The notes under the pieces are model-generated. The model saw only the letters and a list, made by a program, of their open reading frames with translations, searched no databases and was not told the DNA's origin. From Nocardia brevicatena NBRC 12119 (GTDB taxonomy: Bacteria > Actinomycetota > Actinomycetes > Mycobacteriales > Mycobacteriaceae): 45,004 nt of DNA. The DNA lies in the NCBI RefSeq assembly GCF_000308495.1, contig NZ_BAFU01000240.1, positions 1 to 45,004 of the forward strand, written 5' to 3'. The position numbers and the translations under genes were made by a program. This document shows, in pieces, positions 22,277-30,810 of the stretch. Position 1 is the stretch's first letter. Each line of letters starts with the position of its first letter.

Positions 22277-23084
22277 TCACATGGCCTGTTTCACCTTCGC
22301 GGCGAATTCGTAGCGGCGTTCCCGGTCCGGGCCGTTCGGGGCGATGATCACCCGTTCGGCGCCGCGGTCCGCGTACTCGGCCAGTTGCTCGGCGGCGCGG
22401 GTGGGATCGTCCGACAGCGGGGGACCGACAATCGTGACGGCCGGTGTGGGCCTACCGTATTCGTCGGCGAATCGCGTCAATTCGGAGACCGTGGCCGGCA
22501 GGGCGTCGGATCCGAGGCCGATTGCGATCCAGCCGTCGGCGTAGGCCGCGGCGCGGCGGCGTGCCCGGAGTCCGTCGCCGGCCACGAGTACCGGCGGCAA
22601 ATCGGCGGCCGGAGCCAGGGCGACCTCGGTGCCGTCGGGAAGCGTTGTCGTCCGGCCCGCCACCAGATCCGGCAGGACCGCGAGCGCCTCATCGGTGCGC
22701 CGACCCCGTTCGGCGAACGATGCGCCCGCGGCGCGCCAACCGATATCGCCGTGGACCGGGTTGCCGGTGCCGACTCCGAGCAGCAGTCGGTTACCGGAGA
22801 CGTGCTGGAGTGTCGCGACCTGTTTCGCCGCCCACGCGACCGGGCGCAGCGCGAGCAGCAGCACCCCGTAACCGATTCGGATGCGTTCGGTCACCGCTGC
22901 GGCGGTGGACAGTACAACCCGTGCTCTCCAGGATCGGCGCACTGGCCACCAGGTGGTCGGTCGACCACACCGAGTCGAGGCCGAGGTCCTCGGCGAGCCG
23001 AGCCGCGGCGCGCACATCGCCGAGTATCGGCCGGTCGGGATCGGGGGTGGAGGTGGGAAGGATGGTGCCGATGTCGAAGGGCAT
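22277..23084 (-). pseudogene. Luciferase-like (LLM class) oxidoreductase, frameshifted
   Basis: The start reads MPFDIGTILPTSTPDPDRPI, then AARLAEDLGLDSVWSTDHLV and ASAPILEST. The rest, VVLSTAAAVTERIRIGYGVL and onward to VIIAPNGPDRERRYEFAAKV, is in the other frame. Skipping one G of the GGG run (complement of 22918-22920) joins them into a continuous 268-residue protein of the bacterial luciferase / F420-dependent oxidoreductase type. The single lesion in a homopolymer could be a sequencing error or a recent inactivation. The neighbouring AONS-like gene is also broken, which favours decay. The gene is convergent with the DyP cassette. Confidence 0.85.
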
Positions 23085-23125
23085 AGCGGTCCGATCGAGT
23101 TGAGGACGTTCGTAGGTCGTGGTGA

Positions 23126-24115
23126 TTGGAAGGCCTCGGTGCGGCGAAAAATTCCGAACGGCTGTCCACGGCGGTGGCGGGCGAGCGTCTCTACGGAGTG
23201 CTGGAACAGCGGCCGACCGAGATCCACCGGGTCGGCGCTGCGCTGGTGGTCTCGAGCGGCTTCCTCACCAACGCCGCGGTGCTCGGGTTCCTACTCGGTG
23301 AGGCGGATGTGGCGGTCTGCGATTCGCCGGCGCACGCGAGTCTGGTCGCGGGCGCCCAGTGGGCGGGTTGCCGGCGGGTGACCTCCCGACACCGGTTCGA
23401 CCGAGCGCCGGCGATCATCGAAGGCCACTACAGCATGACGGTGATCTGGGTCGTATCGCCGAGAACGCCGCCGTGGCACGCGGATACGACTGCGCCGCCC
23501 TGGTCGACGAGGCGCATGCGCTCGGCGTCCTCGGACCACACGGTCTGGGCAGCCGCGAACATTTCGATCTGCCCGGCGATCCGGTCTATCCGGCCGGCAG
23601 CCTGTCCAAGGCGATGGGCAGCACCGGCGGTTTCATCGCCGTCGCCGACGACCTGGTGCGAGCGATCAAATACGCCGTGCCGGGTATGGCGCTGTACACC
23701 GCGGGGCCGTCACTGTCGAATATCGCCGCCGTACTCGCCGGTCTCGATGTGTTGGCCGACGAACCGAAGCGACTGGGAAGACTATGGTCCAACGCCCGCC
23801 TGTTGAGTGTCGCGCTGCGTGAACGGGAAACGGATCCGGCCGATTCCGAATCCACCCCCCATCGTGTCGGGCGAGGTGCGCGCCGGCCACGCCACCACCG
23901 CCCTGTTGCAGCGCGGTATCAACGCGGGCGCGATCTTCGCCCCGGTCGTCCCGGCCGGCACCGGACGGCTGCGGTTCTTCCTCACCGGCGAACACACCGA
24001 ACGCCAATTTCTCGACACCGCCGAGCAATTGGCCGAGGTTCTCGTCCGTATCGAGCACATCCCCGATCTGTCCCTCGGCGCCGGCGCGCGGGCCGGCCTG
24101 CCCGACCCGTCGTGA
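23126..24115 (+). pseudogene. AONS/BioF-like PLP-dependent acyltransferase, degraded
   Basis: Pieces of an alpha-oxoamine synthase (BioF/KBL/CqsA-like) occur in two alternating frames. The first is ALVVSSGFLTNAAVLGFLLG with DSPAHASLVAGA, to IIEGHYSM at 23437. The second is DGDLGRIAENAAVARGYDCA with VDEAHALGVLG and the PLP-lysine motif SLSKAMGSTGGF, to about 23856. The third is PPPIVSGEV to TGRLRFFLTGEHTERQFLDT. One base is missing at 23437/23438 and one extra C lies in the run 23855-23860. In addition the N-terminal domain, which should carry the YLGL-type start, is absent, and about 15 residues are missing before RAPAIIEG. This is a true pseudogene and not merely sequencing error. Confidence 0.82.
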
Positions 24116-24318
24116 ACGACCCGACCGGGCCGGTGATCTGCCGGTTCGTCGCCCCGGAGGGGGCAATCGCCGGGGTGGTCGGGGCGGTATGTCCACCCCT
24201 GTCGGGCACGGCCGATGTCGGTATTGGGACTACCACTGTGCGTCCGCGGGGAAAGCGCGGTACCGTAGCGCCGCGTGATTACCTGTCTGCCGTCGTACCT
24301 CCCCGGTCGGGAGTCGAG

Positions 24319-26211
24319 ATGACCATCGAGCAATCCGTCGAGCACCCGGTCGAAGACGATGTCACGCAGCTGGCGCGGCGAGTCGAGAAAGCTCGCCGGC
24401 GGCTCGCCTACCAGTTCGACCCCGCCTTGACCGAGGCGTTGTCCGAGGGTGAACTACACGCCGAGCGCGAACTGGCCGAACGTATTCGCGAACAGGAACG
24501 CGAGCAGCGTTGGAAGGAGATCCAGGCGGCGGCCTCGGCGGCCGATCGTGCCCGGCAGACCACCCAGGAGATCGAGAAGGCCGATATGCGAGACCTGCTG
24601 ATCGCCCGCAAGGCGATCGCCGCACAGCGCCGGGAATCCAGCCCGCACGCCAAACTGGCATCGCTGTACCGGCACCGTTCCTGGTCGCTGCGCGCGCTGG
24701 CCGGTGTGGTCGGTGCGGGCATGTTGTGGTCGGCGGTCAATGTGCAGCAGAACATCGCGCCCACCGGGCCGAGCGATCCGCTGTTCTGGTTCAGCTATCT
24801 GCTGGAGGCGATGATCAGCGTCTGTCTGATCATCATCATGATCGGCACCAGCAAGGTCTCCGAATGGGAGGTGCTCGACAGCCGCGGGCAGGTCGTGGCC
24901 GCCGAGCTCGCCCTGCTGTCGCTCACGGTCGGACTGAACACCTATCCCTATATCCGCACCGGTAACTGGTATGACGTCGCCGTGCACGCGGTCGCGCCGG
25001 TGATGATCGGTGTCGCGCTGCTCATCCACGAGGCGGTGAGCTCACGCTACGGCATGGCCATCGCGCGGGCCACCGAACAGGTCCGGGATCTGCCCGACCC
25101 GGCCGAGCAGATCCGGCGCACCCTGCCCCGGGTCGGTTATCAGTTGAGCGCGGCAGCCGATGCGGCGCAGGCTCTTCCGGAACAGAGTTACGAGGCGCTC
25201 GAGGAGTCTGTCTCGTCGGAACCCGACGAGTACGCCGATATCGTCGACGCGGAGGAAACCGACGAGGAGCAGGAGACGGCGGAATCCGCGAGTTCGGCGG
25301 CCGATACCGCGCGGGAGGGGACGAATTCCTCGGACGCCGAGCGGTCGGCGGTCGTCGCGGCGGTGAATATCGGTACGGCATGGAATGTAGCATCGGAATC
25401 CGATGCGGTGAGGACATCGGGCGCGAACGGATCCGCGCGGGCCACCGGCGCCGGTGCGTCCGACGGCCGGTCGGCGACACCGCTGCCATTCGACGAACTG
25501 CTGGGATCGACCGCCGAAACCATCTCGTCCACCAAGCCCGCGGCCAAGCCCAAGGCGGATATGCCCCTTGACGAACAGCTCGCGGACTGGTCTCCGCCGG
25601 TGAGCGCGCCGGAAGCTCCGGCGGCGCCGGCGAAGAAGACCGCACCGGCCAAGTCGACGACCCGTTCCGCGCCGAGGAGCGCCGCCGCGCGCACCGCGTC
25701 GTCCGGTGAGTCGGCGCCCGCGAAGAAGTCGGCCGCCGGGGCGGGGACGGATACACCTGGTTCCACGGAAGCCGTGGCGCCGCCCGCCAAGAAAGCCGCC
25801 CGCTCCGCATCGGCCAAGGCCGCCTCGTCCACCGAAACGGTTTCCTCGCCGAAGAAGTCCGCCGGCCGGTCGGCGAAGTCGAGCCCCTCGAACGGTCCGT
25901 CCGGGCCTGCCGAGCCCGTCGCGGAGGCCGTCGCACCCTCCCCGGCGACGAAAGCGGATACCCCCGGCGCGTTATCCGAACCGGCCGCCGACCCGTCGGC
26001 CCCGCGTGCGAACGGCACGGAGAACCCGCCGGCCGGTGACGAGGGCAGCATCGTCGCCGCCTACCCGCATATCTTCCACCCCGGCAGCGCCTACGACACC
26101 GGCCAGTACCGGGTGGCGGATATGCTGGAACAGGACATCGCCAAGATGCAGGCCGAGCGGGAGCGCCGTCGCGCACAGGCGGCCCGGAGTGCGTCCAAGA
26201 GCGGAGCATGA
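24319..26211 (+). CDS. Four-TM membrane protein with coiled coil and histone-like tail
   Basis: A 630-residue protein; the frame runs upstream into the pseudogene, but GGGAG before the ATG at 24319 and the Met-Thr-Ile-Glu start fit. Residues about 10-110 are a charged coiled coil (AERELAERIREQEREQRWKE). Four membrane segments follow near residues 121-146, 154-178, 191-212 and 218-240. Residues about 300-570 are low complexity, first acidic, then with H1-like Pro-Ala-Lys-Lys repeats. A conserved-looking end, AAYPHIFHPGSAYDTGQY plus a basic helix, closes the protein. The four-TM block resembles the SpdB/DUF2637 membrane proteins of actinobacterial mobile elements, but this is a weak resemblance and no transfer genes are present. 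Function unknown. Confidence 0.85.
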   Translation: MTIEQSVEHPVEDDVTQLARRVEKARRRLAYQFDPALTEALSEGELHAERELAERIREQEREQRWKEIQAAASAADRARQTTQEIEKADMRDLLIARKAIAAQRRESSPHAKLASLYRHRSWSLRALAGVVGAGMLWSAVNVQQNIAPTGPSDPLFWFSYLLEAMISVCLIIIMIGTSKVSEWEVLDSRGQVVAAELALLSLTVGLNTYPYIRTGNWYDVAVHAVAPVMIGVALLIHEAVSSRYGMAIARATEQVRDLPDPAEQIRRTLPRVGYQLSAAADAAQALPEQSYEALEESVSSEPDEYADIVDAEETDEEQETAESASSAADTAREGTNSSDAERSAVVAAVNIGTAWNVASESDAVRTSGANGSARATGAGASDGRSATPLPFDELLGSTAETISSTKPAAKPKADMPLDEQLADWSPPVSAPEAPAAPAKKTAPAKSTTRSAPRSAAARTASSGESAPAKKSAAGAGTDTPGSTEAVAPPAKKAARSASAKAASSTETVSSPKKSAGRSAKSSPSNGPSGPAEPVAEAVAPSPATKADTPGALSEPAADPSAPRANGTENPPAGDEGSIVAAYPHIFHPGSAYDTGQYRVADMLEQDIAKMQAERERRRAQAARSASKSGA

Positions 26212-26240
26212 GCAACACCACCGGATGAGGGGGTGCGGCA

Positions 26241-26777
26241 GTGACGGAGCGGAAACCGCCGGACATCGGTTTCGAGTCCTGGGTGGACCGCAAGATTCGC
26301 GAGGCGACCGAACGCGGCGAGTTCGAGAACCTGCGCGGTGCCGGCAAGCCCCTCCCCGGTGCGGGCAACCCCTATTACGACGAGGACTGGTGGCTGAAGG
26401 AGTACCTGCGGCGGGAAGGGGTAGGCGGCGAGGCGACCCTGCCCCCGCCGCTGGTGCTGCGCCGTGATGTGGAACGCCTGCCGGAAACGGTGGCCGATCT
26501 GATGTCCGAACAACAGGTTCGCGACGAGGTTTCCGCACTCAACCGTCGGATCGTGGAATGGCTGCGCATGCCGACCGGACCGCATGTCCCCCTCTCCCCG
26601 GTGAATGCCAACGAGACCGTTCGACAGTGGCGGCAGCGGCGCGAGCGGAAGTCGCGCCCCGCGCCTCCGCTCGCCCGTCCGTGCGTCGTTCCCGTCTCCG
26701 CCGCCGGAGCGGGACCGCCGTCGCGGTGTTCGTGGTGGCGGCGTCTGCTTCGCCGCGGGGGTAGGTCCGTGTCGTGA
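26241..26777 (+). CDS. DUF1992 (DnaJ C28-type) domain protein
   Basis: A 178-residue protein whose first 130 residues match the DUF1992 / DnaJ-homologue-C28 conserved domain: the opening FESWVDRKIREATERGEFEN, then LRGAGKPLPGAGNPYYDEDW and WLKEYLRREG. The family is widespread and of unknown function. The GTG start at 26241 has GAGGGGG about eight bases upstream and lies 29 bp after the preceding gene. The last 40 residues (Pro-rich, then WWRRLLRRGG) look unlike the family and may reflect a late stop or small frameshift. It is probably co-transcribed with the membrane protein upstream. Confidence 0.88.
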   Translation: MTERKPPDIGFESWVDRKIREATERGEFENLRGAGKPLPGAGNPYYDEDWWLKEYLRREGVGGEATLPPPLVLRRDVERLPETVADLMSEQQVRDEVSALNRRIVEWLRMPTGPHVPLSPVNANETVRQWRQRRERKSRPAPPLARPCVVPVSAAGAGPPSRCSWWRRLLRRGGRSVS

Positions 26778-26824
26778 GTGGCCGGGGGATGGCGGACCCG
26801 AGCCCGGTGCGCTTGTATGGCGGG

Positions 26825-27253
26825 ATGGATCTACAGACACTCGCCGACCGGATCGAGATCACCGATCTGTTCACCCGGTACGCGCACGCCGTCGACAGTA
26901 AGGACTGGGCCCTCTACCGCACGGTTTTCACCCCGGACGCGCAGATCGATTACAGCACCGCGGGCGGTCCCAGCGGCGATCTCGAGACGGTGGTGGCGGC
27001 GTTGTCCGAGCAGTTGCGGTTGTTCGGCCGCACCCAGCATTTCGTCTCCAATATCGATGTGCGGCTCGACGGTGACCGCGCGACGGTGCGGGCGATGTTC
27101 TTCAACCCGATGATCGTATCGGAGGGCAGGCAGTTCACCTGCGGCGGCTGGTACAACCACGAACTGATCCGCACCGCGGACGGCTGGCGCAGCACCCGCC
27201 TGGTGGAGGAGGCGGCCTGGTTCGACGGTCTGGAACAGGCCTTCGCCGAGTAG
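26825..27253 (+). CDS. SnoaL-like / NTF2-fold protein 1
   Basis: A 142-residue SnoaL-like protein with the classic opening LADRIEITDLFTRYAHAVDS, KDWALYRTVFTPDAQIDY, and the late GGWYNHELIRTADGWR. NTF2-fold members include small isomerases, dehydratases and binding proteins. The start is uncertain: 26825 fits the family start (MDLQTLADR), while ATG/GTG codons at 26774 and 26789 are in frame and have slightly better upstream purines. It precedes a PEP-mutase-family gene and a second SnoaL-like gene on the same strand. Confidence 0.87.
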   Translation: MDLQTLADRIEITDLFTRYAHAVDSKDWALYRTVFTPDAQIDYSTAGGPSGDLETVVAALSEQLRLFGRTQHFVSNIDVRLDGDRATVRAMFFNPMIVSEGRQFTCGGWYNHELIRTADGWRSTRLVEEAAWFDGLEQAFAE

Positions 27254-27357
27254 GAGCGTCGTAGGATTCGCCGAAATCGGCGGATATGGAGTAGCCGCGG
27301 GTGGTCCGTGGCCATCCGTCGGTGGGGTGCGCGGGTCGATGCGGCATGATCGGTGTG

Positions 27358-28110
27358 GTGAGCACACTGCGTGAGAAGGCCTCCTCGTTCCTCGAACTTC
27401 ACCGGCCCGGCGATCCGGTGATCCTGCCGACGGTATGGGATGCCTGGTCGGCGGATCTCGTGCAACAGGCCGGTTTCCCGGCGCTCACGGTGGGCAGCCA
27501 CCCACTCGCCTCTTCCCTCGGCAAATCCGACCAGGAGGGTATGGCCTTCACCGATGTGCTCGCCCGCGTCCGGGAGATCAGCTCCGCGGTGGACATTCCG
27601 GTCTCGGTGGACCTCGAATCCGGATACGGCGTCGAGCCGAAGGCGCTCATCGAAGGACTGCTGCAGGCGGGTGGCGTCGGCTTCAATATCGAGGACGTCG
27701 TGCACGGCGAGGGCGGGCGGATGCGGGAGCCGCAGGAGCACGCCGATCTCGTCGGCCTGCTGCGGCAGGCGGCCGACGAGACAGAGGTCCACGTGGTCGT
27801 GAACGCGCGCACCGATCTGCTGCGCGGCCCCTTCGGTGAGCCCGCCGAGCTGGTCGAGCAGGCCATCGAGCGATTGCGGCTGGCCGCGGCGGCGGGCGCC
27901 GACGTGTTGTACCCGGTCGGCCGCTACGCGCCCGAGATCCTACGCCGGGTGTGCGCCGAGCTGCCACTGCCGGTCAACGCCGTCGGTCTGCCGGATAACG
28001 ATGATCGAGTGTACTTCGCCGAGGCGGGCGTGGCGCGGGTGAGTTTCGGCCCATTCCTGCAGTACGCGCTCGCCACGGAGGCGAAGCGGTTGCTGGAGCC
28101 GTGGCGCTGA
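27358..28110 (+). CDS. Isocitrate lyase / PEP mutase family protein
   Basis: A 250-residue TIM-barrel protein. Motifs are ILPTVWDAWSADLVQQAGFP, TVGSHPLASSLG, the metal-site region VSVDLESGYG, GFNIED and VVNARTD. The superfamily includes PEP phosphonomutase, oxaloacetate hydrolase and methylisocitrate lyase. The short length and lack of the KKCGH lyase motif argue against isocitrate lyase. I start at the GTG giving STLREKA; an ATG at 27346 is the alternative. It lies between two SnoaL-like genes with gaps of about 105-115 bp. C-C or P-C bond chemistry on a small carboxylate is likely, substrate unknown. Confidence 0.88.
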   Translation: MSTLREKASSFLELHRPGDPVILPTVWDAWSADLVQQAGFPALTVGSHPLASSLGKSDQEGMAFTDVLARVREISSAVDIPVSVDLESGYGVEPKALIEGLLQAGGVGFNIEDVVHGEGGRMREPQEHADLVGLLRQAADETEVHVVVNARTDLLRGPFGEPAELVEQAIERLRLAAAAGADVLYPVGRYAPEILRRVCAELPLPVNAVGLPDNDDRVYFAEAGVARVSFGPFLQYALATEAKRLLEPWR

Positions 28111-28225
28111 ATCTCTGTTCGACACGGTCGCCGCCGGAATCGGCGAATGGGCCGGCGGCCGGCGCCGCACCGCAAAATTAGAACACGTTCTTGCCGTGGC
28201 GGGTCGTGCGTGCGAGTCTGATCCC

Positions 28226-28708
28226 ATGGATCTCGTGGCACTCGAAACCATCCGCAGCCTCAAGTATCGGTACTTCCGGACCCTGGACCTGAAACTGTGG
28301 GACGAATTCGCCGATACCCTCGCCGTCGACGTCGAGGGGCGCTACGGTACCCACGCGATGGGGGAGCCGCTGGTGTTCAACGGCCGCGACGCCGTCGTCG
28401 ACTTCATGCGCGCCAACCTCGGTCCCTCCCTCATCTCCACCCATGTGGCCAACCATCCGGAGATCACCGTCGACGGTGATACCGCCACCGGCAGCTGGTT
28501 GTTCGAGGACACGGTGATCGCCACCGAATACGGTGTGCTGATCCGCGGCGCCGGGTACTACACCGACCGCTACCGGCGCGATGCCGACGGCGTGTGGCGG
28601 ATCACTGCCACCGGCTATCGGCGCATCTACGAATCGTCGCAATCCCTGGCGGATACCCCGAGCCATCGGCTGCTGTCGAATATGTGGGCGTCGAGCGAGC
28701 AGGCCTGA
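28226..28708 (+). CDS. SnoaL-like / NTF2-fold protein 2
   Basis: A 160-residue SnoaL-like protein, related in fold but not closely in sequence to the one at 26825. It shows LETIRSLKYRYFRTLDLKLW at the start, FADTLAVDVEGRYGTH, and GAGYYTDRYRRDADGVWRIT. The ATG at 28226 matches the family start, though an in-frame codon at 28196 exists. A hairpin follows at 28713-28726, so it probably ends the transcription unit. Confidence 0.87.
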   Translation: MDLVALETIRSLKYRYFRTLDLKLWDEFADTLAVDVEGRYGTHAMGEPLVFNGRDAVVDFMRANLGPSLISTHVANHPEITVDGDTATGSWLFEDTVIATEYGVLIRGAGYYTDRYRRDADGVWRITATGYRRIYESSQSLADTPSHRLLSNMWASSEQA

Positions 28709-28712
28709 GACC

Positions 28713-28726
28713 CGCCCTTCAGGGCG
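28713..28726. terminator. Hairpin terminator candidate
   Basis: CGCCC, TTCA, GGGCG forms a perfect five-bp stem with a four-base loop, four bases after the SnoaL-like gene stop. No U tract follows. Confidence 0.4.
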
Positions 28727-28858
28727 CAGGACGGCACAGCCCCGGATCCGGCCCTGATCGAGGAGCTCGAAGGCGTGGGCACCCGATTCGAGGTCGAACC
28801 GCTGGGTGCGCACCCGGATCTGTCCGGCGCGGGCCGCGATCGCCACGGAGTCGGCCAT
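28727..28858 (-). pseudogene. C-terminal remnant of a zinc-type alcohol dehydrogenase
   Basis: On the minus strand VAIAARAGQIRVRTQRFDL, followed by ESGAHAFELLDQGRIRGCAVL, matches the usual last 45 residues of medium-chain (zinc-type) alcohol dehydrogenases, which close with GRIRGRAVL-P. Nothing of the first 300 residues is present upstream. No stop follows the family end point, so the gene's 3' boundary is also lost. The homology is judged by eye. Confidence 0.45.
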
Positions 28859-29110
28859 ACCGCCGTCGGCGCCCGGGGGGCGGTGTCCGGCCCACCGAGC
28901 CGGACATCTGTCCGGATGAGGCATTGAACAGCAGTGTCGTACTCTGGCTCGCTTACAGTACGGTCACACGGGTATCCGAAGTGCTTCGGTGCCGGCAAAC
29001 TGCGGGCGGAGTCTGCGTACCTGCCGAACACGGTCGGGTAACGGAGGATTCGACACGCCGGGGTCCGGGTAATCCAGGCTGCCGGCAGCGCAGCGATACA
29101 CAGGAGCGGA
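28859..29110. other. Non-coding stretch upstream of coupled unknown genes
   Basis: No gene is seen. With the dehydrogenase remnant it makes up the 400-bp interval between the second SnoaL-like gene and the next operon, so the promoter of that operon should lie here. No convincing -35/-10 pair was identified. Confidence 0.35.
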
Positions 29111-29335
29111 ATGAGTGCCAAGACCGAACTCGTCCACGAGCTGAACGGACCCACAGCAGCCACCGAAATGCTCTCCGAAGCGGAGATCGCGGACCTGCTG
29201 TCGCTGTTCCGGGGCGCACAGCAGCGGGAGAAGCAATTGCTCATCGAGGCCGTCAACGGCATGATCCGGTTCTACCCGGGCCCGTTCAAGGCGATCACGC
29301 GCAGGATCATGTTCGGGGATCTGCTCGAAGGATGA
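29111..29335 (+). CDS. Unknown 74-residue protein, coupled to the next gene
   Basis: A short helical protein: EMLSEAEIADLLSLFRGAQQ, then EKQLLIEAVNGMIRFYPG and ITRRIMFGDLLEG. CAGGAG lies five bases before the ATG, a strong ribosome site. Its stop overlaps the next start in ATGA, so the two products are probably made in a fixed ratio and may form a complex. I recognise no family. Confidence 0.75.
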   Translation: MSAKTELVHELNGPTAATEMLSEAEIADLLSLFRGAQQREKQLLIEAVNGMIRFYPGPFKAITRRIMFGDLLEG

Positions 29336-30618
29336 GTGATCTGGTCACGCGCGCGCAGATGGTCCTGCTGGCGCGCACGCTGCATGTCCCCGTCGAGCGG
29401 ATCGCCTATCTGGACCGGCTCGGCGACGAGCATCTGCACGAGCTGGCACAGCGGTTTTCGGCGCGCATCTACGAATACCACGGCGAGATGTTCAAGCGGA
29501 TCGGCCGCCTGATCCCGATCATCCCGCTGCGAATCTCGCTGCCGCTGGTTCAGCGGGTCGTGCCGCCGATGATGACCGGCCGTGCCGCCGGCGCCGTCGG
29601 CGTGGACTATCCGGACGCGGCCGCCGAGACGCTCACCATGCTCAAAACCGAATACGCCGCGGACTGCACCCCCTATGTCGACCCCCGGGCGCTCGGCGAA
29701 CTGGGCGATATCATGGCGTCCGATCCGCTGGTGGCGATCCTCAACGAGGTTCTGGACCGCAGGGACTACATCACGGCCGGTCCGTTTCTCGAATTCGCCT
29801 CACCGCGGTTGGTCGAGGCGATCGAGGCGGGGGTACGCGACGACGTCGGCATCATATTCTCCGCCGCGAACGCCTACTCCGCGCCCGCGATCAGCAGAAT
29901 CCTGCGCCAACTGTTGGGGGGCCGGTTCCAGCGCATTCCGCGCATGGTGCAGACCGTGCTCACCGGGTCCGCCGAACTACAACACGCGGCGATATCGGTG
30001 TTCGCGCGCTGTGAACCGGATGTGGTCGCCGCTATCGGCGACATCATCTTCTCTGTCGGCGCGCCCGAGGATATCCGGAAGTTCCTCGTGAACGCCGTCC
30101 AGATAGGCGCGGTCGCCGAGATGATGATCTTCACCGGCCACCTGAATCCATCCGCGCTGGGCACGATGGCAATGAACCCGCTGTTCGCCGATCCGGCGGC
30201 CTTTCCCGCCCTGGTGTCGGGGGTCGGCGCCAAGGGCCGGGCGGATCCGTGGCGCGGACTGCTCGCGCTGGCCGAGCGCTCCCCGGAGCGGCAACAGCGC
30301 ATTGTCGGGTTGATCGCCCAGCTGCCGCCCGAGATCCTGGCCACCCTGCCCTCGATCGCCACCGAGGGCGATCTGTGGCAGCTGCTGCTGCGCATCCTCG
30401 CGGCCGGCGACCGGGACAGCCAGTACCGGATCGGCGCGGTGTGGGCGACATTGTCACCGGAGCGCCGGGCCGGAATCCATCGCCGGATCACCGAGCTCCG
30501 GCTGGAGCAGCCTCTTGCCGTGATCGCCGGGCAGGTGCCGGAAGTCTCCGTGGAGGAGGTGTTCTACCAGCGTCGTCGGCGGCTCCGTCGCCGTTTCACC
30601 CCCGCCGACAGTTGGTGA
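29332..30618 (+). CDS. Unknown 428-residue helical protein
   Basis: A soluble, helix-rich protein with no clear signal or membrane segment. The short hydrophobic run LIPIIPLRISLPLVQRVVPP near residue 60-80 could associate with membrane. Recurrent blocks such as VEAIEAGVRDDVGIIFSAAN, FARCEPDVVAAIGDIIFSVG and LLALAERSPERQQRIVGLIA suggest repeated helical pairs, loosely like the N-terminal domain of MgtE. It ends in a very basic helix (YQRRRRLRRRF). Translation is coupled to the 74-residue protein. Function unknown. Confidence 0.82.
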   Translation: MSDLVTRAQMVLLARTLHVPVERIAYLDRLGDEHLHELAQRFSARIYEYHGEMFKRIGRLIPIIPLRISLPLVQRVVPPMMTGRAAGAVGVDYPDAAAETLTMLKTEYAADCTPYVDPRALGELGDIMASDPLVAILNEVLDRRDYITAGPFLEFASPRLVEAIEAGVRDDVGIIFSAANAYSAPAISRILRQLLGGRFQRIPRMVQTVLTGSAELQHAAISVFARCEPDVVAAIGDIIFSVGAPEDIRKFLVNAVQIGAVAEMMIFTGHLNPSALGTMAMNPLFADPAAFPALVSGVGAKGRADPWRGLLALAERSPERQQRIVGLIAQLPPEILATLPSIATEGDLWQLLLRILAAGDRDSQYRIGAVWATLSPERRAGIHRRITELRLEQPLAVIAGQVPEVSVEEVFYQRRRRLRRRFTPADSW

Positions 30619-30810
30619 GCGCGCAGCGCCGTGACATACCCGGTGTGGCTCGATTGGGTCGCTGTTCGGAATCGAATCCGACGCATCGGTGGCCGTCGCG
30701 GCTCACGGCGGCGAGTATCGAGGGACCATCAGCGTTATCCGATGTTCGTTCCGAGTGGACGCCCGTCGCCGGTATCGGCGGCGAGCGCGACGGAGAGGAG
30801 TCGGTACTCG

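Noticed and set aside
22205-23086. Plus-strand frame of 293 codons
   Set aside because: It is antisense to the luciferase-like pseudogene and shows no homology pattern.
23359-24318. 950-codon frame fusing the AONS remnant to the membrane protein
   Set aside because: The join is an accident of the frameshift; the AONS end continues in another frame to 24115 and a good start lies at 24319.
24319-26211. Part of a conjugative or integrative element
   Set aside because: The four-TM core is faintly like plasmid-spread proteins, but no relaxase, TraB/FtsK, integrase or att-like repeat was seen.
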